This document shows positions 1 through 8,870 of a stretch of 64,000 bases of DNA, one piece after another. The translations under genes and the position numbers were made by a program. This DNA comes from WHTI01 sp963826105 (GTDB lineage: Bacteria; Actinomycetota; CADDZG01; WHSQ01). The notes beneath the pieces are model-generated. The model saw only the letters and a list, made by a program, of their open reading frames with translations, ran no database searches and was not told where the DNA came from. Location: contig CAWGWA010000006.1 of assembly GCA_963826105.1 (NCBI GenBank), positions 124,001 to 188,000 of the forward strand. Direction: 5' to 3'. Every line of letters starts with the position of its first letter. Position 1 is the first letter of the stretch.

Positions 1-996
1 CACCAGCGAGCGCTTGGTGATCCAGTCGACCTGGCCGTCGAGCGCGTCCTGGTTCTCCTCGAGGCTGACGATCGCGTGCTCCCACATGTGAGCGATCTCC
101 TTGAGCACGGGATCGTCCCGTTGCTCGACCCACCGCAACGCCTTGTCGAGGTATTCCTTCTGCATGTCGAGGGCTGATGCCTCGCGACCGTTGGCCAGTC
201 GAACCTTGCGACGGCAAGACGTGTCGTGTGAGATCTCGCGGATCGCGCGGATCGGGTTCTCCAAGGTCATGTCGCGGATCTGGACACCTTCCTCAACCAT
301 CCTGAGCAACAAGGCAGTTGAGCCGATCTTCAGATAGGAGGTCCATTCGCTCATGTTGGAATCGCCGACGATGACGTGGAGGCGCCGGTACTTCTCCGCG
401 TCGGCGTGCGGCTCATCCCGAGTGTTGATGATCGGGCGGGATCGAGTCGTCGCCGATGAGACGCCCTCCCAGATGTGCTCGGCGCGCTGCGAGATGCAGA
501 ACAGGGCGCCACGCGCGGTCTGAAGCACCTTGCCGGCCCCCGCGAAGATCTGGCGGGTTACGAAGAACGGGATCATGACTTCGGCTAAGCGACCGAATTC
601 GCCGTAACGACTGACGAGGTAGTTCTCGTGGCTGCCGTAGGAGTTGCCCGCCGAGTCGGTGTTGTTCTTGAACAGATAGATGTCACCGGAGATGCCTTCC
701 TCCCGCAGTCTGGTCTCGGCGGCCTTGAGGAGGCCCTCGAGGATCCGTTCCCCCGCCTTGTCGTGGACGATCAGGTCGTAAACCGAATCGCATTCGGGGG
801 TGGCGTACTCGGGGTGGGAGCCGACGTCGAGATAGAGACGGGCCCCGTTTTCAAGGAAGACGTTAGAGGACCGCCCCCAGGACACGACCCGGCGGAAGAG
901 ATAGCGGGCGACCTCATCGGGAGACAGACGCCGCTGCCCCTTGAAGGTGCAGGTCACGCCGTATTCGTTCTCGGTCCCGAAGATCCGCCGTTCCAT
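1..996 (-). CDS. pafA: Pup-protein ligase PafA (3' end beyond window)
   Basis: Ligates the C-terminal glutamate of Pup to substrate lysines, marking proteins for the proteasome. The 332 codons visible begin MERRIFGTENEYG, a glutamine-synthetase-like fold shared with Dop. Seen are the LYLDVGSHPEY motif with the probable catalytic Asp near residue 57, the NNTDSAGNSYGSHENYL segment and RPIINTRDEPHAD. It is partial: about 120 C-terminal residues of the usual ~450 lie before base 1. The ATG at 996 lies 38 bases after the prcA stop, so it is probably the last gene of the prcB-prcA-pafA transcript. The family call is secure because Dop, the only close paralogue, is present separately. Confidence 0.96.
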   Translation of the reverse strand, partial: MERRIFGTENEYGVTCTFKGQRRLSPDEVARYLFRRVVSWGRSSNVFLENGARLYLDVGSHPEYATPECDSVYDLIVHDKAGERILEGLLKAAETRLREEGISGDIYLFKNNTDSAGNSYGSHENYLVSRYGEFGRLAEVMIPFFVTRQIFAGAGKVLQTARGALFCISQRAEHIWEGVSSATTRSRPIINTRDEPHADAEKYRRLHVIVGDSNMSEWTSYLKIGSTALLLRMVEEGVQIRDMTLENPIRAIREISHDTSCRRKVRLANGREASALDMQKEYLDKALRWVEQRDDPVLKEIAHMWEHAIVSLEENQDALDGQVDWITKRSLV

Positions 997-1034
997 CGGA
1001 CCAGCCTAATCGTGCGGGTCGGCAATGCAGCGGA

Positions 1035-1724
1035 CTAGCTGAGGAGCGTTTTGACCTCGTCTTCGAACAGCCGGCGGAACTTTCGCCGTGTCCGATCGCG
1101 ATCGAGCACCGCGACCTCGAGATTGTCGGCCGGCATGTCCCGGCCCTCGACGGTAACCAGCGCGTCGTGACCCAGCTTCACCGCGGACTTCAGGGTGGTG
1201 AGCTTCTTCGGATACTTGCTCTCGAGGTGGGTGCCGAGCGCCTCGGCCTGTCCGCCCATGGCAACCCACCCGCTTCTATCCGTAACCGAACCGTCGTAGA
1301 GGATGTGGAACAGCTCGGTGTCTGCCGCAGTGTCGCCAACCGATGCGACGAGGATCTCGATCTCGTAGGGCTTGACCTCTGAGGTGAAGATCGAGCCGAG
1401 CGATTGCGAGTAGGCATTGGCGAGCGCCTTGGCGGTGACGTCCTCGCGGGAGTACTGGTAGCCCTTGAGGTCGACGAGTCGGATGCCGCCGATCCTGAGT
1501 TGCTCGAACTCGTTGAACTTGCCTACACCCGCGAACGCGATGCGGTCGTAGATCTCGGAGATCTTGTGAAGGGTCGCCGACGTGTTCTCGGCGACGAAGC
1601 AAACACCGCCGGCGTATTCGAGGGCAAGGATCGACTTCCCACGCGCGATCCCTTTCCGCGCGTAGTCGGCCTTGTCCTTCATCAGCTGCTCGGGAGATAC
1701 GTAATAGGGCACGGGCATGGTCAC
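1035..1724 (-). CDS. prcA: 20S proteasome alpha subunit PrcA
   Basis: Forms the outer rings of the 20S core that gate substrate entry and dock the ARC ATPase. The 229 residues start with the YYVSPEQLMKDKADYARKGIARG alpha-type N-terminus followed by SILALEYAGGV; there is no catalytic Thr, as expected for an alpha subunit. The start is GTG at 1724, overlapping the prcB stop by four bases (GTGA); an ATG two codons in is the alternative. The end is TLLS, without the longer acidic tail seen in some actinobacteria. It is translationally coupled to prcB. Confidence 0.97.
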   Translation of the reverse strand: MTMPVPYYVSPEQLMKDKADYARKGIARGKSILALEYAGGVCFVAENTSATLHKISEIYDRIAFAGVGKFNEFEQLRIGGIRLVDLKGYQYSREDVTAKALANAYSQSLGSIFTSEVKPYEIEILVASVGDTAADTELFHILYDGSVTDRSGWVAMGGQAEALGTHLESKYPKKLTTLKSAVKLGHDALVTVEGRDMPADNLEVAVLDRDRTRRKFRRLFEDEVKTLLS

Positions 1725-2566
1725 TCTTCGCTCCCGGCTCGGCGTACGTCGACCGTGTGCGATTCGTTCGGGTGCTCGCGTCGCTCCGTGATCAGTTCTT
1801 CGAACAGGCGGCGAAGGGTGTCCTCCTCGACCTCAGTCATCCCGGATTCGGTTATCGAGACGACGTTCGGGAAGATCCCGCGCATGAGGTCCGGTCCGCC
1901 GGTGCCCACGTCCTCGTCGGCGGCATCGAAGAGCGCCTCGATAGCGATCTTCACAGCCTCCTCGCCGGTCATCCCATCGCGGAAACGCTTCTTGAGGGAC
2001 GAGCGCGCGTCCTTTCCGCCCGAACCTGTTGCGTGGTAGTCGTCTTCTTCGTAGCGCCCACCCGTGACGTCGTACTTGAAGATCCGTCCGACCTTGCGGG
2101 CCACGTCGTAGCCGGCGAACACGGGGACGACGATCAGACCTTGCATCGCCGCCGGGAGGTTCGCCCTGATCATCTGGGAGAGCTTGTTCGCCTTACCTTC
2201 GAGGCTCAGTCGATCGCCCTCGACCTTCTCGTAGTGCTCGAGCTCCGTCTGGAAGAGGCGCACCATCTCGACCGCGGGACCCGCTGCTCCGGCGATCGCA
2301 ACCGCCGAATGGTCGTCGGCCGCGAACACCTTCTCGATCGACCGATGGGCGATCTGGAAGCCTTCCGTCGCCCGCCGGTCCCCCGCCACGATCACGCCGT
2401 CCTTGTAGCGCAGGGCGAGGACGGTCGTCCCCTCCGGCGCGTGGACCTGCTGGCTGAGATCGTTCCGCAGCACCTGCGGTGAATGCACCTTGAGCACCTC
2501 GGTGAACGACGAGCCGGGCCCGTGCACGGGACTCCTCAGGAAGTCTCGGAGCGTTGGTTCCGTCAT
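1721..2566 (-). CDS. prcB: 20S proteasome beta subunit PrcB
   Basis: Catalytic subunit of the 20S core. It is made as a precursor of 281 residues; the propeptide runs to about residue 46 and the motif GTTVLALRYKDGVIVAGDRRAT places the N-terminal nucleophile at Thr47. The conserved Asp and Lys pocket of the Ntn-hydrolase fold (GDRRAT, then VFAADDHSAVAIAG) and the GSGG motif are present. The ATG at 2566 overlaps the stop of the endonuclease VII-like gene (ATGA), and its own stop overlaps prcA, so three genes are translated as a coupled series. Confidence 0.97.
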   Translation of the reverse strand: MTEPTLRDFLRSPVHGPGSSFTEVLKVHSPQVLRNDLSQQVHAPEGTTVLALRYKDGVIVAGDRRATEGFQIAHRSIEKVFAADDHSAVAIAGAAGPAVEMVRLFQTELEHYEKVEGDRLSLEGKANKLSQMIRANLPAAMQGLIVVPVFAGYDVARKVGRIFKYDVTGGRYEEDDYHATGSGGKDARSSLKKRFRDGMTGEEAVKIAIEALFDAADEDVGTGGPDLMRGIFPNVVSITESGMTEVEEDTLRRLFEELITERREHPNESHTVDVRRAGSEE

Positions 2567-2958
2567 ATTCCGGTGTGTCCCTCCAGATAATCGGCTGCCG
2601 CGGCCAGAACCCTCGGATCGTCGTCGAAGTGTCCCAGAGCATTATTGCAGTTGAAGCACAGTACGCCCCTCACCCGCCCCGTCCGATGATCGTGATCAAC
2701 ATGGGTGGCTTTGGGCGTCCGACAGATCCCGCACCCACCCTGCTGAAGCACCATCCAAGCCACCTCCGCATTGTCCATCCCATAGCGACGCTTCCGCTGC
2801 CGCTGCGAACCGCTCCCGTGGTGTTTGCGGATCGACGCATTCACCTTCACGAGGTGACAGGGCTTGCAGTAGGTGTGGAACCCACTCTTGGCGGCCCGGT
2901 TCCTCACGAACTCGGAGTCCGGCTTAGTGAGTCCGCAGCGAGGGCACCGGCGGCTCAT
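2563..2958 (-). CDS. Endonuclease VII-type HNH nuclease in the proteasome operon
   Basis: A 131-residue protein of the recombination endonuclease VII (ββα-metal) family. N-terminal CxxC pairs (CPRCG near 5-9, CKPCH near 31-35) form a zinc site. The core CGICRTPKATHVDHDHRTG followed by VRGVLCFNCNNALG carries two CxxC pairs and the DHDH catalytic signature, and the C-terminal helix is DDDPRVLAAAADYL. It overlaps prcB by ATGA, so it is co-translated with the proteasome beta subunit. Its substrate is unknown: the family cleaves branched or mismatched DNA in phage T4, but that role is not shown here. A decayed sister copy lies immediately upstream. Confidence 0.85.
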   Translation of the reverse strand: MSRRCPRCGLTKPDSEFVRNRAAKSGFHTYCKPCHLVKVNASIRKHHGSGSQRQRKRRYGMDNAEVAWMVLQQGGCGICRTPKATHVDHDHRTGRVRGVLCFNCNNALGHFDDDPRVLAAAADYLEGHTGI

Positions 2959-3235
2959 CGAGAGACCTCTGAATGTCTCCGGAGGTACTCGATCGCTGCT
3001 CGAATGCGAACGGGGTCGTCCTTTCGTGGATCATCGTTGCCACATCGTCCGCGCCGATCCCGTACCGGCCGGTCAGGTGGTAATGCCGCGAACCCCCATG
3101 GAGACGACGCACCGTTTCGCGCCCGCGGGCGTTGTGACATGACTTGCAGTAAGGATGACGGCCGGAGAGAAGCGACCGATTCCTGGGGAATTCTTCTGGC
3201 GGCTTGCTCTCGCCGCAATCTGCACACCGGGGCAT
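2955..3235 (-). pseudogene. Decayed endonuclease VII-like gene (core deleted, frameshifted)
   Basis: Starting at ATG 3235 the frame encodes CADCGESKPPEEF, CKSCHNARG and GRYGIGADDVATMIHE, matching the first two thirds of the neighbouring endonuclease VII gene. The next part of the family, the CxxC / DHDH / CxxC nuclease core of about 38 codons, is missing. The family's C-terminal helix (KDDPVRIRAAIEYLRRH) resumes at once in another frame and stops at 2955, overlapping the ATG of the intact copy by ATGA. This fits a tandem duplicate that lost its core by an out-of-frame deletion. If translated, the first frame would give a 103-residue zinc-finger protein ending near 2924. Confidence 0.75.
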
Positions 3236-3319
3236 GACGCAAATCCTTTCTCTCCCCGGCCCGCGATCTTGTGTGTCAACCTCCGCTCCCCCGGAGGTTA
3301 TGTAACTGGAAAATACTGG

Positions 3320-3499
3320 CTACTCGCCGCCTTTTTGAACGTAGGAACGCACAAACTCTTCCGCGTTCTGCTCGAGGACCTCGTCTATCTCGTCCAGGAG
3401 ATCGTCGACTTCGGCCGAGTCTTCTTGGGCGGCCTTGGTCTCTTCGGGTTGGACCTTTTCTTCGTCTTGGGGTTTCGCTTTACGTGTTCTCTCAGCCAT
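3320..3499 (-). CDS. pup: Prokaryotic ubiquitin-like protein Pup
   Basis: The 59-residue tag is attached by PafA to proteins bound for the proteasome. It is acidic and Lys/Glu-rich, begins MAERTRKAKPQDEEK, and ends with the diagnostic AEEFVRSYVQKGGE. The central DDLLDEIDEVLEQ segment is the helix bound by the ARC coiled coils. The C-terminus is GGE, not GGQ, so it needs no deamidation before ligation. A strong ribosome site (GAGGTG) precedes the ATG. It lies between dop and the endonuclease VII genes, the usual place in actinobacterial proteasome loci. Confidence 0.97.
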   Translation of the reverse strand: MAERTRKAKPQDEEKVQPEETKAAQEDSAEVDDLLDEIDEVLEQNAEEFVRSYVQKGGE

Positions 3500-3554
3500 C
3501 TCTTCACCTCGCTTACTAGCGGACCCCGATCCTACCTGGGGTGTGTGACGTAAC

Positions 3555-5039
3555 TCAGGATGAGAGGTTGGCGATCAGGGTCGCCGGGTCGGGGCTCTTG
3601 TCGAGAAGCGCCTGGACGCGCTCCTTGGTCCCCCGGGTCGGCTCGAGTGTGGGGATCTTGCGGAGGGGCTCGTCGCCGAGGTCGAAGATGAGGGCGTCCC
3701 AGGAGGCAGCGACGATCTTCTCGGAGAACCGGCGGAGGCACTCGCCCCGGAAGTACGCACGGGTGTCCTCCGGCGGGTGGTCCACGGCGTAGCGGATCTC
3801 GTCCTCGGTCACGATCGTCTCGAACCGGCCCGTCCTCTGGAGCTTGTAGTACAGGCCTTTGTCAACCCTGACGTCGTGATACTGGAGATCGATGAGCCTC
3901 AGCTTTGGGTGATCCCACGCAAGTCCATCGCGGTCCCGGTAGCCCTGGAGGACGGACAGCTTCGCCACCCAGTCGAGCTCGCGGTTCAGAGACATCGGGT
4001 CGACCTCGAGGCGTTCGAGAACGCTTTCCCATCGATCCAGGACGTCGGTTGTCATGCCGTCCTCGCTGAGGTTCTCCTGCGCGTACTTCTTGGCCAGCCT
4101 CAGGTACTCCCACTGGAGTTCGATCGCCGTGAGGTTCCGACCGTCGGACAGCTTGACCGTCTCCTTACAGGTGGGGTCGTGCGAAACGGCCTTCATGGCC
4201 GCGACCGGTTCGGACAACGAGAAGTCATCGGCGATGTAGTCGTCCTCGATCATCTTGAGCATCAACGACGTGGTTCCGACTTTCAGGTAGGTCGCGATCT
4301 CGGACATGTTCGCGTCGCCGACGATGACATGGAGGCGGCGGTAGACCTCAGGGTCCGCGTGTGGCTCGTCGCGCGTGTTGATGATCGGTCGCTTGAACGT
4401 GGTTTCGAGACCGACCTCGACCTCGAAGAAGTCGGCGCGCTGGGATATCTGAAAGTCGCAGGCCTCCGCCCCGTTCTCCACGCCGACCTTCCCGGCCCCC
4501 GTATAGACCTGTCGGGTCACGAAGAACGGGATCAGGTGCTTCACGAGTCGGGGGAACGGCGTCTGACGATCCACGAGGTAGTTCTCGTGACACCCGTAGG
4601 AGTTGCCCTTGCCGTCTGAGTTGTGTTTGTAGATCAGTACGGACTGGCTGTCCGGCACGATCTCCTTGGCGGAGCGGATGGAGTCCTCAAGGATCCGCTC
4701 GCCCGCCTTGTCCCAGATCACGAGGTCGCGAGGGTTGGAGCATTCGGGGCTCGAGTACTCGGGGTGGGCGTGGTCGACGTAGTAGCGGGCGCCGTTCGGA
4801 AGGATCACGTTCACGAGTCCGGTCTCGTCATCCGCGGGAGCCTCTGCACCGGGCCGCTCGAATCCACGCGCGTCGCGCAGCGGGTTCTCTTCTTCGTAGT
4901 CCCATTTGACCCGCTTGAAGGCGGGTTTCGCGTAGGCGTTGATCAGGAGCGACGAGGTCAGGATGGGATTGAACTCGGAAGTGTCACGCACCGAGATCCC
5001 ATACTCCGTCTCGATGCCACAGATCTTAGGGAAGGCCAT
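3555..5039 (-). CDS. dop: Depupylase/deamidase Dop
   Basis: Removes Pup from substrates and, where Pup ends in Gln, deamidates it. The 494 residues are a PafA paralogue: GIETEYGIS at 8-16 supplies metal/ATP ligands, YYVDHAHPEYS places the catalytic Asp at 89, and HNSDGKGNSYGCHENYL and RPIINTRDEPHADPE follow. The insertion at about 40-80 (KWDYEEENPLRDARGFERPG) is the Dop-specific loop that separates it from PafA. Because the Pup encoded next door already ends in Glu, depupylation is probably its main job here. It lies between ARC and pup on the same strand. Confidence 0.96.
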   Translation of the reverse strand: MAFPKICGIETEYGISVRDTSEFNPILTSSLLINAYAKPAFKRVKWDYEEENPLRDARGFERPGAEAPADDETGLVNVILPNGARYYVDHAHPEYSSPECSNPRDLVIWDKAGERILEDSIRSAKEIVPDSQSVLIYKHNSDGKGNSYGCHENYLVDRQTPFPRLVKHLIPFFVTRQVYTGAGKVGVENGAEACDFQISQRADFFEVEVGLETTFKRPIINTRDEPHADPEVYRRLHVIVGDANMSEIATYLKVGTTSLMLKMIEDDYIADDFSLSEPVAAMKAVSHDPTCKETVKLSDGRNLTAIELQWEYLRLAKKYAQENLSEDGMTTDVLDRWESVLERLEVDPMSLNRELDWVAKLSVLQGYRDRDGLAWDHPKLRLIDLQYHDVRVDKGLYYKLQRTGRFETIVTEDEIRYAVDHPPEDTRAYFRGECLRRFSEKIVAASWDALIFDLGDEPLRKIPTLEPTRGTKERVQALLDKSPDPATLIANLSS

Positions 5040-5063
5040 GGGTAAACCCTACGACGCCCTCGG

Positions 5064-6860
5064 CTACAGGTACTGGCCGGTGGTGACGCCTTCTACCTGG
5101 CGGTTACCGTCGCCATCGGTCGTCTGCTCGCCGACCAGGGTCCGGATGTAGACGATCCGCTCGCCCTTCTTGCCCGAGATCCTGGCCCAGTCGTCCGGGT
5201 TCGTGGTGTTGGGGAGATCCTCGTTCTCTTTGTACTCCTGCGCGATGGCGGTGATCATGTCGGCCCCGCTGATCCCCTTCGGCTCGCCGGCGATGGCCCG
5301 CTTGATGGCGGTCTTCTTCGCACGACGAACGATGTTCTCGATCATGGCGCCCGACGAGAAGTCCTTGAAATAGAGCTCCTCCTTCTCGCCGTTCGCGTAG
5401 GTGACCTCGAGGAAGCGGTTCTGTGGCTCCGTCGAGTACATGTGCTCGACGGTCTCGTCGACGATCACTTTGATCGCGCCCTCGGCCGTGCCGTGCTCCT
5501 TGATCGCGTCGGCCGCGATCGGCAGGTCGGGGGTCAGGTACTTGCGGAAGATGTCCTTGGCGGAATCCTGATCGGGGCGCTCGACCTTGATCTTCACGTC
5601 GAGGCGTCCGGGCCTCAGGATCGCAGGGTCGATCAGGTCCTCGCGGTTGGAGGCACCGACGACGATGACGTTCTTGAGGCTCTCGACACCGTCGATCTCG
5701 GCCAGCAGCTGAGGAACGATGGTCGACTCGATGTCGCTCGAGATCCCCGAACCACGCGTGCGGAATAGAGAGTCCATCTCGTCGAAGAACACGATGACGG
5801 GGACGCCCTCCTCGGACTTCTCCTTCGCGCGTTGGAAGATCTGGCGGATCTGTCGCTCGGTCTCACCGACGTACTTGTTGAGCAACTCGGGACCCTTGAT
5901 GTTCAAGAAGTACGACTGCCGGTCCGTGCGTCCGAGCTTCGCTGCGACCTTCTTGGCGAGCGAGTTCGCGACAGCCTTGGCAACGAGGGTCTTTCCGCAT
6001 CCCGGTGGTCCGTACAGCAGGATCCCCTTCGGCGGAGAAAGCTTGTGCTCGCGGAAGAGTTCTTCATGCAGGTATGGAAGCTCGACAGCGTCGCGGATCT
6101 CTTCGATCTGTTCGGCCAGGCCCCCGATGTCCTCGTACGTGATGTCGGGAACCTCTTCGAGGATCAACTCCTCGACCTCGGGCTTCGGAAGTTTCTCGAG
6201 CGCGAGGCCCGACTTGGTGTCGAGCAGCAGACTGTCGCCGGTCCTCAGCTTTTCGTCCTTCAGCGAATCGGCCAACTCGATCACGCGCTCTTCATCGGCG
6301 CGAGCGAGAACGAGTGCGCGGCCGCCTTCGAGCATCTCCTTGATAGTCACGACCTCGCCCTGCACCTCGAAGCGACGAACCTCCATGACATTCAGGGCCT
6401 CATTCAGCATCAGTTCCTGGCCGCGCTGGAGGTCTTTGACGGTGACCTCGGGGGCGACGCCCACTCGGAGCTTGCGACCGTTGGTGAAGACGTCGACGGT
6501 GCCGTCGTCATAAGCCTCGAGGAAGACCCCGTAGCTCGCCGGTGGCTGCTTTAGCTTCTCGAGTTCCTCGTTCATCTGGATGACCTTCGAGCGCGCGGCA
6601 CTGAGCGTCTCGACCAACTTCTCGTTGTTGTCTCGGGTCGCACTCAGCTCCTCGGTGATGTCCACGAGTCGCTTCTCGAGGCTGCGGATCTTCTTGGGGG
6701 CGTCTTCGAGACGGCGGCGGGTTAGGGCGAGTTCATCCGAAAGCAGCTTGACCTGCCCTTGCAGCTCTTGGACCTCACGGTCGTACTCGGAGATCCTTCG
6801 TTCCAGATCTGGTTCCGAGACCGCAACCACCTCCCTTGGGAGGAAGACTACCCCTCCCAA
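5064..6860 (-). CDS. arc: Proteasomal AAA+ ATPase ARC/Mpa
   Basis: Hexameric unfoldase that binds Pup and feeds substrates into the 20S core. Order of parts: coiled coil about 15-105, OB domains about 106-230, AAA+ domain with Walker A GPPGCGKT (284-291) and Walker B IVFFDE (356-361), then a C-terminal tail ending TGQYL, the penultimate-Tyr motif that docks into PrcA pockets. The frame opens with TTG at 6860 and no clear ribosome site; a GTG at 6830 sits directly behind AGGGAGG, so the first ten residues are doubtful. It follows trmI and precedes dop. Confidence 0.96.
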   Translation of the reverse strand: MGGVVFLPREVVAVSEPDLERRISEYDREVQELQGQVKLLSDELALTRRRLEDAPKKIRSLEKRLVDITEELSATRDNNEKLVETLSAARSKVIQMNEELEKLKQPPASYGVFLEAYDDGTVDVFTNGRKLRVGVAPEVTVKDLQRGQELMLNEALNVMEVRRFEVQGEVVTIKEMLEGGRALVLARADEERVIELADSLKDEKLRTGDSLLLDTKSGLALEKLPKPEVEELILEEVPDITYEDIGGLAEQIEEIRDAVELPYLHEELFREHKLSPPKGILLYGPPGCGKTLVAKAVANSLAKKVAAKLGRTDRQSYFLNIKGPELLNKYVGETERQIRQIFQRAKEKSEEGVPVIVFFDEMDSLFRTRGSGISSDIESTIVPQLLAEIDGVESLKNVIVVGASNREDLIDPAILRPGRLDVKIKVERPDQDSAKDIFRKYLTPDLPIAADAIKEHGTAEGAIKVIVDETVEHMYSTEPQNRFLEVTYANGEKEELYFKDFSSGAMIENIVRRAKKTAIKRAIAGEPKGISGADMITAIAQEYKENEDLPNTTNPDDWARISGKKGERIVYIRTLVGEQTTDGDGNRQVEGVTTGQYL

Positions 6861-6877
6861 GCGGCAATCAGGGGGGA

Positions 6878-7729
6878 TTACTCCACGTCTGTGGACCTAG
6901 GCTCGGCCAGCTTCCGGCCGGTGATCAAGAAACCTGTGTGCCCGACCATGCGGTGATCCGGTCGCACCGATTGCCCCTCGATGTTCCAGGTGCGTAGCAG
7001 AACCTCGAGGGTCTCGATGAAGTCGAAACCGTGTCCCCGCATCGTCTCGACGGTCTGCGACACCTGCGGGATCGTCGGGAGATAGCAACAAAGGATGCCG
7101 CCGGGAAGGAGGCTGTCGGTGGTCGCTGGGATCGCTGCCCACGGTTCCGGGAGGTCGAGGACCATGCGATCGACGCCTTCCTCCTCGATCCCACCGAAGA
7201 CGTCGCCGACCTTGAGCTCGAGGTTCTCGGGCTTTCCGCCGAGCCCCTCGTACCAGGCGTCGATGTTCTCGAGGGCCTGAGCATGGTGGTCCTCGCGCAG
7301 TTCGTAGGAGACGACGCGCCCGCCTTCCCCGACCGCGCGAGCCAAGGCGAGGGTCAGAGCTCCCGAACCCGTTCCGGCCTCTACGACGAACGCGCCCGGG
7401 AAGATGTCGGCGCCGACGAGGATCTGTCCGACGTCCTTCGGATAGATGACCTGCGCCCCGCGCTTCATCTTCAGCTGGTAGTCGCTGAGCGACGGCCGGA
7501 ACACGATCAGTCGTCCACCTTTTGTCGTTCGCACGTAAGAGCCCTCGTCGCCCCCGATGATGGCGTCGTGCTCGATGATCCCCATGTGCGAGTGGAACTG
7601 CTTGCCGCTCCTCAGGGTCACGAGATAGCGGCGCTCCCGTGAGTCGATGAGCAGCACGCGCTCCCCCGCCATGAGGGGCTTCCGTGCGGTGGTCATGTCG
7701 GCAGCGTATAGCCGCTGCAGCGGGCTCAA
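6878..7729 (-). CDS. trmI: tRNA (adenine-58 N1)-methyltransferase TrmI
   Basis: Methylates A58 in the T-loop of tRNAs. The N-terminal β-domain (GERVLLIDSRERRYLVTL) is typical of TrmI, followed by the Rossmann domain with SAM motif VVEAGTGSGALTLALA and the later DLPEPWA segment. The 283-codon frame from 7729 overlaps the stop of the HtrA-like gene (ATGA); an internal ATG at 7696 gives a 272-residue protein closer to family N-termini, so either may be used. Linkage of trmI to the ARC/Mpa locus is also seen in mycobacteria. Confidence 0.93.
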   Translation of the reverse strand: MSPLQRLYAADMTTARKPLMAGERVLLIDSRERRYLVTLRSGKQFHSHMGIIEHDAIIGGDEGSYVRTTKGGRLIVFRPSLSDYQLKMKRGAQVIYPKDVGQILVGADIFPGAFVVEAGTGSGALTLALARAVGEGGRVVSYELREDHHAQALENIDAWYEGLGGKPENLELKVGDVFGGIEEEGVDRMVLDLPEPWAAIPATTDSLLPGGILCCYLPTIPQVSQTVETMRGHGFDFIETLEVLLRTWNIEGQSVRPDHRMVGHTGFLITGRKLAEPRSTDVE

Positions 7730-8814
7730 AGCTCCGGGAACGTCGCCGGGCGGGGCTCGAGGGTGATCGTGAGCTCTCTCGAGCCCTCCTCATCCTTGAT
7801 GGTCAGCGTCACCTCATCGCCGGCGTCGAACCCTCGGAGCAAGTCGATCAGCTGGGCCGCGGTGAGGACACTTTCCGCATTCACCTCGACGATGACGTCG
7901 CCGGTCTCGATCTCCGACCGTTCGGCGGGACTATCGGGGAACACGCCGGTGACGAGGGCGCCGCCAGGCTCTAGGTCCCGGTCCTCCGACATGGCGTCGG
8001 TGAAGTCATCCAAAGCAACGCCGAGCCACGATCTGCTGGTCGGAGGTGCGTCGAGGATCGTTGCGATCACCGCGAGCGCCTCGTCGATCGGGATCGCGAA
8101 GCCAACATTCTCGGCCGATCCGGCTTGGGCCGCGGCGGTGTTGATCCCCACGAGGTGACCGTTGAGGTCGATCATCGCCCCGCCCGAGTTTCCGGGGTTG
8201 ATCGCCGCGTCGGTCTGGAGGATGTGTTCGAGCCTCAGCCCACCCTCCGGCTCGATCGTGCGGTCGATCGCGGACACGATCCCCCGCGTCACCGTGGGGC
8301 CTCCGAGCCCGAGCGGGAAGCCGATGGCGATGACCTCATCGCCGAGTCTGAGGAGGCGCGATTCCCCGAGCTCGATCGCAACTAGATCGTCCGCATCGAC
8401 CTGGATCACCGCTAGGTCGCGCTCCTGATCGCCGCCGATGACTTCACCGGCGAAGGTCTTCCCGTCGGTGATCTTGACCTCGACCTCAAGCGCTCCCTGT
8501 ACGACGTGGAAGTTGGTGACGATGACGCCGCGGGGATCGATAACTACGCCCGAACCCTGGCCGACCCCCCGTTGGAGTTCGCCCTCCTCTCCGATCGCGA
8601 ACGATGTCACCCGAACGTTCACGATCGCCGGCAGGACGTCCTCGACAATGTCGGCGACCTGCGATGGAGGCGGGGCCTGAGAGACCTGGTCGAGGGTCAC
8701 CGAGGGTCTCGGAAGGTCATGACTGGTGGTCCCCCTACCGGTGACCGCGATGACGCTGAGCGTGATCAGGACGAGGGCCGTGAACGCCGCCGTCCTCCAC
8801 ACTCGCTTTCCCAT
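7726..8814 (-). CDS. HtrA/DegP-type serine protease with one PDZ domain
   Basis: Membrane-anchored envelope protease of family S1C. A single N-terminal hydrophobic segment (about 8-25) anchors it. The trypsin-like domain has the full triad: His103 in TNFHVV, Asp133 in ERDLAVIQ and Ser210 in INPGNSGGAM. A PDZ domain follows from about 260 to 345 (SWLGVALDD, then PAERSEIETGDVIVEVN). It probably handles misfolded proteins outside the membrane. It is coupled to trmI by ATGA and heads the run leading into the proteasome genes. Which of the several actinobacterial HtrA paralogues it matches cannot be decided here. Confidence 0.92.
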   Translation of the reverse strand: MGKRVWRTAAFTALVLITLSVIAVTGRGTTSHDLPRPSVTLDQVSQAPPPSQVADIVEDVLPAIVNVRVTSFAIGEEGELQRGVGQGSGVVIDPRGVIVTNFHVVQGALEVEVKITDGKTFAGEVIGGDQERDLAVIQVDADDLVAIELGESRLLRLGDEVIAIGFPLGLGGPTVTRGIVSAIDRTIEPEGGLRLEHILQTDAAINPGNSGGAMIDLNGHLVGINTAAAQAGSAENVGFAIPIDEALAVIATILDAPPTSRSWLGVALDDFTDAMSEDRDLEPGGALVTGVFPDSPAERSEIETGDVIVEVNAESVLTAAQLIDLLRGFDAGDEVTLTIKDEEGSRELTITLEPRPATFPEL

Positions 8815-8870
8815 TGGCTGAGGATAGGCGGCGGAGCGTCGTAGCTCGGACGCGAAAAGGCCGGCTCCTG

